Source: an uncultured Ruminococcus sp. (GTDB lineage Bacteria; Bacillota; Clostridia; Oscillospirales; Acutalibacteraceae). Taken from it: DNA of 15,427 nt. How positions within the stretch are numbered: the stretch's first letter is position 1; every line of letters begins with the position of its first letter. The notes under the pieces were generated by a model. It was not told the DNA's origin and made no database searches. It saw nothing but the letters and a program-made list of their open reading frames with translations. The stretch spans positions 1 to 15,427 of the forward strand of contig CACYBZ010000243.1 in NCBI GenBank assembly GCA_902772795.1. The letters are read 5' to 3'. Positions 1 through 6,854 of the stretch are shown piece by piece. A program made the translations under genes and the position numbers.

Positions 1-798
1 AAAAATCTGATATTGTCTATGGAATATAGTCTTACCGCAGGCGGAAAACGGATAAGACCTTTACTGGTACTGGAATTTTGTCAGTTGTGCAACGGAAATA
101 TTGAAGAAGCTTTACCGCTTGCCTGTGCTGTTGAAATGATACACACATATTCACTGATACATGATGATTTGCCTTGCATGGACAATGACGACTATCGCAG
201 AGGAAAGCCTGCCAATCATAAGGTTTTCGGAGAAGATATTGCTTTACTCTCGGGTGACGCTTTACAGGCACTCGCATTTCAGACGGCAACAGCAAATATT
301 ACACCTGAAAATGCTTATCGTGTTGCCAAAGCTGTCAATAATCTTGCGTATTATTGCGGTGCTGTGGGTATGGTCGGCGGTCAGGTAATTGACATCGAGC
401 ATGAAAATCAGAATTCCGATATCGCTGTTTTGAAAGAAATGGATATCAAAAAAACGGGTGCTATTATCAAAAGTGCCTGTGAAATGGGTTGTATTATCGC
501 AGGAGCTGACAATAAGGAAGTGGAACAGGCAAAAATATTCGGGGAAAGTATCGGATTGGCTTTTCAGATTCAGGACGATATTCTTGATGTTACGGCAAAT
601 CCTGAGCTGTTCGGCAAACCCGTCGGAAGCGACAAGGAAAATAAAAAATCCACCTATGTTTCTTTACTCGGTATAGAAAAATGCAAAGAATTGGTAAAAC
701 AACTGACAGATACCGCTATTTGTTGTCTTGATTACTTTGACGGTGATTCGACATCTTTGAAAAATCTTGCCCTGTCACTGGCAGAAAGAGAGTACTAA
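1..798 (+). CDS. ispA: Polyprenyl (farnesyl) diphosphate synthase, 5' truncated by window edge
   Basis: This is a trans-prenyltransferase that condenses isopentenyl diphosphate with allylic diphosphates, probably to the C15 product used for undecaprenyl and other isoprenoids in the cytosol. The reading frame is open from base 1, so the true start lies upstream; the TTG at 13 sits inside the conserved stretch ending in AGGKRIRP and is not the start. Visible residues (counted from base 1) include AGGKRIRP at about 13-20, the first Asp-rich motif DDLPCMD at 55-61 (bases 163-183) and the second, QDDILD, at about 191-196. Both metal-binding motifs are intact. The DDxxxxD form of the first motif is typical of bacterial FPP synthases. 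About 265 residues are visible of a usual 290-300. It lies 23 bases upstream of dxs, the first enzyme of the same pathway, so the two are probably co-transcribed. Exact chain length of the product cannot be read from sequence alone. Confidence 0.93.
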   Translation, partial: KNLILSMEYSLTAGGKRIRPLLVLEFCQLCNGNIEEALPLACAVEMIHTYSLIHDDLPCMDNDDYRRGKPANHKVFGEDIALLSGDALQALAFQTATANITPENAYRVAKAVNNLAYYCGAVGMVGGQVIDIEHENQNSDIAVLKEMDIKKTGAIIKSACEMGCIIAGADNKEVEQAKIFGESIGLAFQIQDDILDVTANPELFGKPVGSDKENKKSTYVSLLGIEKCKELVKQLTDTAICCLDYFDGDSTSLKNLALSLAEREY

Positions 799-821
799 TC
801 TATCAGGAGGGGGATACTGCA

Positions 822-2678
822 ATGGAAAAACCGTATCTGGAACATATTAAAACCCCGTCTGATATCTCCGACTTTACCGAAGTACAACTGGAAGACCTCT
901 GCAAGGAAATCAGGGATAAATTGATTACGGTTCTGTCTAAAAACGGCGGACATCTTGCTCCCAACTTAGGTACGGTAGAACTGACAGTCGCACTGGAAAA
1001 AGTGTTTTCTTCTGTTGACGATTCTATTGTCTGGGACGTAGGTCATCAGTGTTATACGCATAAATTACTGACGGGTCGTGCAGAAAGATTCGGGTCAATC
1101 CGAACGGAGGGAGGAATATCGGGATTTCCTAAAAGAGAAGAAAGTCCGTATGATGCCTTTAATGCGGGACATAGCAGTACATCAATATCAGCGGCATATG
1201 GTATTGCCAGGGCAAAAAGTCTTTTGGGAAAAAACGGCTATACGATAGCGGTAATCGGTGATGGTGCATTGACAGGCGGTATGGCATATGAGGGACTGAA
1301 CAATGCAGGACGTTTCAAAAAGAATTTTATTGTTGTTCTTAATGACAATAAAATGTCCATTTCGAGAAATGTGGGGTCTATTGCCAAATACCTGAAAAAA
1401 GTTCGTTTTAAACCGGGTTATCTGAAAACAAAAGAAACACTTGAGAAAATTCTCAATAAAATTCCGTTTATCGGAAAACCGATATCACGTGGTATTGTCA
1501 GAATCAAAGCAAGAGTAAGACATACATTACAACAGACCGTTCTTTTTGAAGATATGGGGTTTCACTACTATGGACCCATAGACGGGCATAATATACGGGA
1601 AATGATAGAAGTATTTGACAATGTCAGAAAAATCAACGGCCCTGTACTGGTTCATGTCATCACTAAAAAAGGAAAAGGCTATACGATTGCCGAAAATAAT
1701 CCGAATATCTATCATGGTGTCGGGGCATTCGATATCGAAACAGGCGAACCCCGTTCGGGAAAAACAGATTTTTCCAAAATATTCGGGGATAAACTTGTCG
1801 AAATGGCGAAGAAAAATAAGAAAATCTGTGCTATTACCGCTGCTATGGAATCAGGTACGGGATTGTCACTGTTTTCTGCCGAGTTCAAACCGAGGTTTTT
1901 TGATACGGGAATTGCGGAAGAACATGCTGTAACTTTCGCAGGCGGTATGGCATCACAGGGAATGTTACCTTTTTTTGCCGTATACTCCACGTTTCTGCAA
2001 AGAAGTATCGACCAGATTATTCATGATGTAGCTATGCAGAATCTTCATGTTGTCTTTGCCATAGACCGTGCAGGACTTGTCGGCGAGGACGGCGAAACAC
2101 ATCAGGGTGTATTTGATGTAGCATTGCTTAATCCTGTGCCCAATCTCACCATATACAGTCCCACATATTTCGAGGAATTACGGCTGATGATGGAAATGGC
2201 AGCAGCAACCACCAAAGGGCCTGTAGCGATACGTTATCCCAGAGGAACAGAACCATATAAACCTAAAGATTTTCTCTGTACGAAGAAACATTATATGTTT
2301 TACGGTAATGCCAGAGCGGATATACTCATTGTCACGTATGGCAAGATATTTGCCAATGCCTGCAAAGCCTATACGATGCTTAAAGAACAGGGGACAGAGG
2401 TTTGTGTAATGAAACTCAACAGAATCAAACCTATTCCGGAAAAAGCACTCTGTGACGCAGTACGGTTCAGACACATTTTCTTTTTTGAGGAAGGAATGTA
2501 CGTCGGCGGTGTGGGAGAACATTTTTTCGGAGAAGCGGTAAGACGTGGCTATAAGGGAACATTTAAAATTACGGCTATCTACAATACCTATCTGAAACAG
2601 GCAAAAGTAGATTCCATATTAAGGAAACTTCAGCTTGATGCTGACGGTATGGTGAACGTGATAACAAAAAACATTTGA
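822..2678 (+). CDS. dxs: 1-deoxy-D-xylulose-5-phosphate synthase
   Basis: The enzyme joins pyruvate and glyceraldehyde 3-phosphate, with thiamine diphosphate, to make DXP. This is the entry step of the MEP isoprenoid pathway and also feeds thiamine and pyridoxal synthesis. The 618 residues match the family's usual length of about 620. Visible motifs are the GHQ motif at 74-76, the ThDP/Mg motif GDGALTGG at 146-153 with LNDNKMSIS at 173-181, the catalytic glutamate in AEEHAV (E366) and the transketolase pyrimidine-binding region around GEDGETHQGVFD (H427). A basic segment at about 200-235 separates the two N-terminal parts, as I recall from clostridial Dxs. The ATG at 822 is set by a strong SD (AGGAGGGGG, 805-813) at 8 bases. 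It is followed 26 bases later by tlyA. I see no sign of damage. Confidence 0.97.
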   Translation: MEKPYLEHIKTPSDISDFTEVQLEDLCKEIRDKLITVLSKNGGHLAPNLGTVELTVALEKVFSSVDDSIVWDVGHQCYTHKLLTGRAERFGSIRTEGGISGFPKREESPYDAFNAGHSSTSISAAYGIARAKSLLGKNGYTIAVIGDGALTGGMAYEGLNNAGRFKKNFIVVLNDNKMSISRNVGSIAKYLKKVRFKPGYLKTKETLEKILNKIPFIGKPISRGIVRIKARVRHTLQQTVLFEDMGFHYYGPIDGHNIREMIEVFDNVRKINGPVLVHVITKKGKGYTIAENNPNIYHGVGAFDIETGEPRSGKTDFSKIFGDKLVEMAKKNKKICAITAAMESGTGLSLFSAEFKPRFFDTGIAEEHAVTFAGGMASQGMLPFFAVYSTFLQRSIDQIIHDVAMQNLHVVFAIDRAGLVGEDGETHQGVFDVALLNPVPNLTIYSPTYFEELRLMMEMAAATTKGPVAIRYPRGTEPYKPKDFLCTKKHYMFYGNARADILIVTYGKIFANACKAYTMLKEQGTEVCVMKLNRIKPIPEKALCDAVRFRHIFFFEEGMYVGGVGEHFFGEAVRRGYKGTFKITAIYNTYLKQAKVDSILRKLQLDADGMVNVITKNI

Positions 2679-2687
2679 CAGATTGAT

Positions 2688-2694
2688 GAGGGGG
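2688..2694 (+). promoter_or_regulatory. Shine-Dalgarno site fixing the TTG start of tlyA
   Basis: GAGGGGG lies 10 bases before TTG 2705. No in-frame ATG sits at a usable distance, and the S4 domain begins right after this TTG, so this site decides the start. Confidence 0.75.
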
Positions 2695-2704
2695 CTGACT
2701 GATT

Positions 2705-3526
2705 TTGTCAGAAAAGGCGGTAAAGAAAAGACTTGACGTGCTTGTATATGAAAACGGCTATGTACAGAGTCGTGAAAAAGCCAAAGCCGTAATTATGGCA
2801 GGACTGGTCTATGTAGATAATCAGAAGGCAGATAAACCGGGTGTATCCTATCCCGAAAACGTGAAACTGGAAGTACGGGGAGGTACACCCAGATATGTCA
2901 GCCGTGGAGGACTGAAACTGGAAAAAGCGGTAAATACATTCGGTATTTTGTTAGACGGCAAAATTACTATGGATATCGGGGCATCAACAGGCGGTTTTAC
3001 AGACTGTATGTTGCAAAACGGAGCAGTAAAAGTCTATTCTGTTGATGTCGGGTATGGTCAGCTGGACTGGAAACTGAGAAATGATAAAAGAGTTGTCAAT
3101 CTGGAACGAACAAACATAAGATATATTACCAAAGAACAGGTTCCCGACAAAATAGATTTTTTTTCTGTCGATGTTTCATTTATCTCGTTGAAACTGGTAT
3201 TACCTGTCGCCAGAAATTTAATGAACGAAAACGCCTGTGCGGTATGTCTGATAAAACCGCAGTTTGAGGCGGGACGGGAAAATGTAGGGAAAAAAGGGGT
3301 TGTGCGTGACCCGAAAGTACATTGTGACGTTGTACAGAGTATCGTGGAATTTTGTCTTGACAGCGGGTTTGATGTGCTGGGACTGGACTATTCTCCGATT
3401 AAAGGCCCTGAAGGAAATATCGAATATCTGATATATCTTTGTAAAGCAGAAAATCCCGAATTAAAAACAACAGTGACACCGCAGGAACTGGTAAACAGTT
3501 CTCATCGTGAGCTGGATAAGAAATGA
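2705..3526 (+). CDS. tlyA: TlyA-family 16S/23S rRNA 2'-O-methyltransferase (hemolysin A family)
   Basis: An S-adenosylmethionine-dependent ribose methyltransferase of the FtsJ type; family members modify 16S and/or 23S rRNA. An S4 RNA-binding domain covers about residues 6-57. The catalytic domain follows, with the SAM motif DIGASTGG at 90-97 and a catalytic tetrad that I place at K71 (RGGLKL), D156 (SVDVSF), K184 (IKPQFE) and E240 (GNIEYL). These are each two residues on from the K69-D154-K182-E238 tetrad that I recall for the Mycobacterium protein, which supports full activity. Length is 273, usual for the family. It starts at TTG. It sits between dxs and nadK, the standard clostridial place. 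The 'hemolysin' name in databases is historical. Which ribosomal nucleotide it modifies cannot be told here. Confidence 0.93.
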   Translation: MSEKAVKKRLDVLVYENGYVQSREKAKAVIMAGLVYVDNQKADKPGVSYPENVKLEVRGGTPRYVSRGGLKLEKAVNTFGILLDGKITMDIGASTGGFTDCMLQNGAVKVYSVDVGYGQLDWKLRNDKRVVNLERTNIRYITKEQVPDKIDFFSVDVSFISLKLVLPVARNLMNENACAVCLIKPQFEAGRENVGKKGVVRDPKVHCDVVQSIVEFCLDSGFDVLGLDYSPIKGPEGNIEYLIYLCKAENPELKTTVTPQELVNSSHRELDKK

Positions 3527-3553
3527 TAGCGTGTATAGGGTGGTGACGGTAAA

Positions 3554-4423
3554 ATGAAAATGGCAGTGATTGTCAATGAATCAAAAAAAGGGGCAGTGGA
3601 TTTTCTTCCTGTTCTGATGGAACGGCTTTTTTCGCTGAACACAGAACCCTTTCTGTTAGCGGAAATAAAATCTCTTTATGACAATGAGAAAGTCAGATAT
3701 TTTTCTGACCGTGACACAATGATTAAAAATTGTGATATTGTCATTACTGTGGGTGGTGACGGTACTATCATTCATACGGCAAGATATTGTATTGAATATG
3801 ATAAACCGTTGTTAGGTATTAATTTCGGCAGAGTGGGGTTTGTCGCCACTATGGAAAAAGATGAAATTGACACACTTTCCCGATTACTTACCAAAGAGTA
3901 TTACTGTGAAAACCGTATGATGTTAAAAGTCACCGTAGAAACCTGTGACGGTGAACAGCAATTCTATGCGGTAAATGATGCCGTCATTGCCCGAGGGTCG
4001 TTGTCAAGAATGATGGACTTGTCGGTATCTGCCAACAATCAGAAAATATGTGATTATCGTGCGGACGGCATTATTTTTGCCACACCGACAGGGTCAACAG
4101 CCTATTCACTTTCGGCAGGAGGGCCTGTCATCAGTCCTGACATGGAGTGTATACTGCTTACCCCCATCTGTCCGCACAGTTTATTTTCCCGTTCGGTGAT
4201 ATTCAAGAAAAGCGATGTGATTACGGTAGGGAACATCATCAATCCCGACAGAAACGGAAGTGAAATTGAATCATTTCTTACCGTGGACGGACAATATTAT
4301 ATTCCGCTGAGAAACGATGCAAAAGTGATAATTGAAAAATGTGAAAAACCCTTCAGGCTCATTCATATCAACCGTAAGAACTTTTATACCGTTCTGAACG
4401 ATAAGCTGAATGAACGGGGGTAG
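3554..4423 (+). CDS. nadK: NAD kinase
   Basis: The enzyme phosphorylates NAD to NADP in the cytosol. Signatures present are GGDG at residues 67-70, FGRVGF at 91-96, the ND pair at 141-142 (NE in many homologues), YRADG at 168-172 and TPTGSTAYSLSAGGP at 177-191. Length is 289, normal for the family. I chose ATG 3554 because an AGGGTGG element at 3537-3543 lies 10 bases upstream; ATG 3560 is the other option and would remove only two residues. The gap to tlyA is 27 bases and to argR 25 bases, so it is likely in the same transcript. Placing nadK between tlyA and argR is common in Clostridia, whereas Bacillus has tlyA directly before ahrC. Confidence 0.96.
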   Translation: MKMAVIVNESKKGAVDFLPVLMERLFSLNTEPFLLAEIKSLYDNEKVRYFSDRDTMIKNCDIVITVGGDGTIIHTARYCIEYDKPLLGINFGRVGFVATMEKDEIDTLSRLLTKEYYCENRMMLKVTVETCDGEQQFYAVNDAVIARGSLSRMMDLSVSANNQKICDYRADGIIFATPTGSTAYSLSAGGPVISPDMECILLTPICPHSLFSRSVIFKKSDVITVGNIINPDRNGSEIESFLTVDGQYYIPLRNDAKVIIEKCEKPFRLIHINRKNFYTVLNDKLNERG

Positions 4424-4434
4424 GAATACACGTT

Positions 4435-4442
4435 AAGGAAGG
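4435..4442 (+). promoter_or_regulatory. Shine-Dalgarno site that fixes the argR start
   Basis: AAGGAAGG ends 6 bases before ATG 4449. It directly abuts TTG 4443, which rules out that earlier in-frame codon as a start. Confidence 0.8.
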
Positions 4443-4448
4443 TTGCTT

Positions 4449-4895
4449 ATGAAATCACACAGACAGGCAGTATTACTGGAAATTATCCGAACACATGATA
4501 TTGATACACAGGAAGAATTGCTGGATAAACTCAGAGAAAAAAATTTCAATGTGACGCAGGCGACGGTATCAAGGGATATCAATGAGCTGAAACTCATCAA
4601 AGTTCCCATGGAAAACGGAAAATATAAGTATATCACTCCACAGAAAGAGGAATTTGACACACAATCCAATTTTAGAAATCTGTTCAGAACAGCTGTACGC
4701 AGTATTGATTTTGCACAGAATATGATCGTACTGAAAACAACCAGCGGAATGGCACAGGGAGTCTGTTTTGAACTGGACTCCATAGAGATGGACGGTATAC
4801 TGGGGACAATTGCAGGAGATGACACAATTTTTGTTGTTACTTCATCAAACAGCAAATCAGCGTCATTAGTATCGGAACTGAAAAAAATTATGTAA
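4449..4895 (+). CDS. argR: Arginine repressor ArgR/AhrC
   Basis: An arginine-sensing hexameric transcription factor that represses arginine synthesis genes and can activate catabolic ones. The N-terminal winged helix-turn-helix covers about residues 1-60, with TQATVSRDI at 36-44 (S41-R42 in the recognition helix). The C-terminal oligomerisation and arginine-binding domain carries GTIAGDDT at 119-126; the Asp pair at 123-124 contacts arginine in studied homologues. The protein has 148 residues, a normal length. Its stop lies 8 bases before recN, so the two genes are surely co-transcribed and probably translationally coupled. I saw no ARG-box-like palindrome in the short gap upstream, so autoregulation from this position is not supported. 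ArgR next to recN is a long-conserved Firmicutes pair. Confidence 0.96.
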   Translation: MKSHRQAVLLEIIRTHDIDTQEELLDKLREKNFNVTQATVSRDINELKLIKVPMENGKYKYITPQKEEFDTQSNFRNLFRTAVRSIDFAQNMIVLKTTSGMAQGVCFELDSIEMDGILGTIAGDDTIFVVTSSNSKSASLVSELKKIM

Positions 4896-4903
4896 AGCGG
4901 TGT

Positions 4904-6583
4904 ATGATTTTGCTTAACTCACTGTATATAGAAAACATTGCGGTAATCGAAAAAACAACCATAGAATTCCAGTCAGGTTTCAATGTACTTACGGGCGAAA
5001 CAGGTGCAGGAAAATCCATTATTATCGGAGCGGTAAATTCTTTGCTGGGCGGTAAAATTACAAAGGATATGATTCGTTCAGGAGAAGAATATGCTCTTGT
5101 TGCAGGCAGTTTCACCGTAAACAATGAGGCGGTTACCGATTTATTGAAAAGTTATGGCTATGAATTTGGCGACGATAATGAATTATTGTTACAGCGGAAA
5201 TTCAATGTCAGCGGAAAGAGTTCCTGTCGTATCAACGGCAGACCAGCCACACTTTCCATTCTGAAAGAAATTGCAGGTCATCTGGTCAATATTCACGGAC
5301 AGCATGAAAGCTATCATCTGATGTCACCCGAAAAACATATTTCGTATATAGACAGTATGGGAAAGTCAGATGAACTGAAACAAGAATACAGGGAAAATCT
5401 TGCCAGATTGCGTGAATGTAAAAAGAAACTCCATTCGGCACAAATGGAAGATTCTCAGAGGGAACGACAGATTGATTTGTTAAGTTATCAAATCAAAGAA
5501 ATAGAAGAAGTTGCTCCGAAAGAGGGAGAATACGAACGCCTTACGGAAGAAAGAACCAGAGCCATCAATGTACAGGATATTCTTAAAGGACTTTCCGTGT
5601 CAGACAATCTCTTAAACGGTGATGAGAGTTTTTGCGGTTGTCTTTCTGCTTTGCGGGAATGTGCAGATGAACTCAACACCATAGCCGAGTATTTACCGCA
5701 GGCGGAGAAGTTAAGTGAACGTATCATGAATTCCTATTATGATTTGCAGGACTGTTCACAGGAAATAACAGGTCTGAGAGAAGAAACGGACATCGACCCT
5801 TACCGACTGGAAGAAATTGAAGAACGTCTGGATTTATTGTACCGACTTTCCAAAAAGTACGGCAGTACAACGCAGGAAATACTGACATTTTATGAAAATG
5901 CCAAAGCAGAACTTGCCCGTCTGGAGGATTATGAATTCAGTATGGAACAGCTCCAAAAAGAGTATGACATCTATTTTCAGAAAACCAAACAGCTGGCATT
6001 ACAGCTTTCGGCAAAAAGAAAAGAAATATCGATTGACTTTATGGCAAAGGTAAAGGAAGAAATGAAATTTCTGGATATGCCGAACGTCAATCTCAAAGTA
6101 CAGACAGAGAGATGTCCGCTGAACGAAAACGGTTGTGACAAACTGGAATTTCTGATTTCGGCAAACCCCGGTGAAGACCCGAAACCTGTTTCCAGGATTG
6201 CTTCGGGCGGTGAACTTTCCCGAATGATGCTGGCAATTACCAACGTACTGGCATCAGATAATATTGTGGAAACGATGATTTTTGACGAAGTAGATACAGG
6301 AATCAGCGGAAGTGCTTCGCAGAAAGTAGGCTATAAGCTGAAAGCTCTGTCAAAGACAAGACAAGTGATTTGTATTACCCATCAGGCACAGATAGCTTCG
6401 CTGGCTGATGAGCATTTGTTTATTCAGAAAAAGGTGGAAAACAACCGTACTTTCACCCAGGTGACGCATCTTGATTTTGAACAGCGTAAACAGGAACTCG
6501 CCCGAATCATCGGGGGAGTTTCTATTACCGCTATTACGTTGCAACACGCCGAAGAAATGCTCAAGTCATCATCTTCGGTTTAG
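4904..6583 (+). CDS. recN: DNA repair protein RecN (SMC-like ATPase)
   Basis: RecN is an SMC-related ATPase recruited early to double-strand breaks, where it tethers DNA ends for RecA-dependent repair. The N-terminal half has Walker A GETGAGKS at residues 31-38 and the HGQHE motif at 131-135. A coiled-coil arm rich in Glu, Lys and Leu spans about 155-375. The C-terminal half has the ABC signature ASGGELSR at 433-440, Walker B MIFDEVDTG at 458-466 and the H-loop THQAQIA at 492-498. At 559 residues it matches the family. The SD before ATG 4904 is weak (AGCGGTG), fitting coupling to argR 8 bases upstream. The start agrees with the family, whose members begin just before a segment like LSIENFAIIE. 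The stop is followed at once by a palindromic repeat, not by spoIVB-spo0A as in many spore formers. Confidence 0.96.
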   Translation: MILLNSLYIENIAVIEKTTIEFQSGFNVLTGETGAGKSIIIGAVNSLLGGKITKDMIRSGEEYALVAGSFTVNNEAVTDLLKSYGYEFGDDNELLLQRKFNVSGKSSCRINGRPATLSILKEIAGHLVNIHGQHESYHLMSPEKHISYIDSMGKSDELKQEYRENLARLRECKKKLHSAQMEDSQRERQIDLLSYQIKEIEEVAPKEGEYERLTEERTRAINVQDILKGLSVSDNLLNGDESFCGCLSALRECADELNTIAEYLPQAEKLSERIMNSYYDLQDCSQEITGLREETDIDPYRLEEIEERLDLLYRLSKKYGSTTQEILTFYENAKAELARLEDYEFSMEQLQKEYDIYFQKTKQLALQLSAKRKEISIDFMAKVKEEMKFLDMPNVNLKVQTERCPLNENGCDKLEFLISANPGEDPKPVSRIASGGELSRMMLAITNVLASDNIVETMIFDEVDTGISGSASQKVGYKLKALSKTRQVICITHQAQIASLADEHLFIQKKVENNRTFTQVTHLDFEQRKQELARIIGGVSITAITLQHAEEMLKSSSSV

Positions 6584-6667
6584 TTTAAGGGCTTCGCCCT
6601 TAAAAATCCCACCAAAGGCTCCGCCTTTGGAATCCGCCAACTTTTGAAAAAGTTGGACAAAACTTTT
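6584..6667 (-). repeat. Three-stem palindromic repeat, copy 1 (inverted orientation)
   Basis: Three perfect hairpins lie in a row, given in + strand order. Stem A: TTTAAGGGC 6584-6592, loop TTC, partner 6596-6604. Stem B: CCAAAGGC 6612-6619, loop TCC, partner 6623-6630. Stem C: CCAACTTTT 6637-6645, loop GA, partner 6648-6656, then ACAAAACTTTT to 6667. Read on the - strand it aligns along its whole length with 11236-11317. It shares the 13-base block AAAAGTTTTGTCC and the 17-base block GTGGGATTTTTAAGGGC, plus linkers of the same length (6 and 7 bases). It starts one base after the recN stop. No T-run follows stem A, so it is not a canonical recN terminator. The stems differ from the other copies by paired changes. 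Mechanism of spread is unknown. Confidence 0.85.
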
Positions 6668-6704
6668 TAAGGCTCACTTCGTTCGGATTTTTTCTCTACG
6701 TTCC

Positions 6705-6728
6705 CAAAATCTGCGAATGCAGATTTTG
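6705..6728. repeat. Isolated 10-bp hairpin between two inverted repeat copies
   Basis: CAAAATCTGC at 6705-6714 pairs perfectly with 6719-6728 around the 4-base loop GAAT. It is centred between repeat copies 1 and 3, whose facing ends (AAACTTTTTAAGGC ending 6673, GCCTTAAAGTTT starting 6728) are themselves nearly complementary. The flanking 6674-6704 holds a six-T run (6688-6693) without a preceding stem that I can find. It could be a fourth module of the same repeat family or an unrelated element. Confidence 0.6.
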
Positions 6729-6732
6729 CCTT

Positions 6733-6815
6733 AAAGTTTCGGTCAAGCCTTTTTAAAGGCTTGCGGGGTTCAGGGGCAGAGCCCCTGACAGGGGTTCGGG
6801 GGCAAAGCCCCTGAA
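6733..6815 (+). repeat. Three-stem palindromic repeat, copy 3
   Basis: Same design as copy 2 but more diverged. Stem 1: CAAGCCTTT 6744-6752 with 6755-6763. The 6-base linker CGGGGT follows at 6764-6769. Stem 2: TCAGGGGC 6770-6777, loop AGA, partner 6781-6788. Linker CAGGGG follows. Stem 3: TTCGGGGGC 6795-6803, loop AAA, partner 6807-6815 with one G-T pair. It faces copy 1 in inverted orientation and ends 39 bases before the recJ start. The remaining 6816-6854 holds only a weak SD (AGCAGGT, 6839-6845). I see no clear promoter for recJ. Confidence 0.75.
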
Positions 6816-6854
6816 TTCTGAAAAAACAGTATCAGTAAAGCAGGTAGTTATCTT

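Noticed and set aside
13..798. TTG at 13 as the true start of ispA
   Set aside because: The frame is open upstream to base 1 and this codon falls inside a conserved part of the enzyme, so the gene begins outside the window.
4433..4855. Reverse-strand open frame of 140 codons opposite argR
   Set aside because: It covers almost exactly argR, which has clear ArgR motifs; Ser-rich shadow of the antisense frame.
6584..6604. Hairpin right after recN as a rho-independent terminator
   Set aside because: The stem is perfect but is followed by AAAAATCCC rather than T residues, and the same stem occurs in the other repeat copies. It is better read as part of the repeat.
6584..6815. CRISPR-like array, because of several similar palindromes in a row
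   Set aside because: The units are unequal, lie in both orientations and have no regularly sized unique spacers; no cas gene is near.
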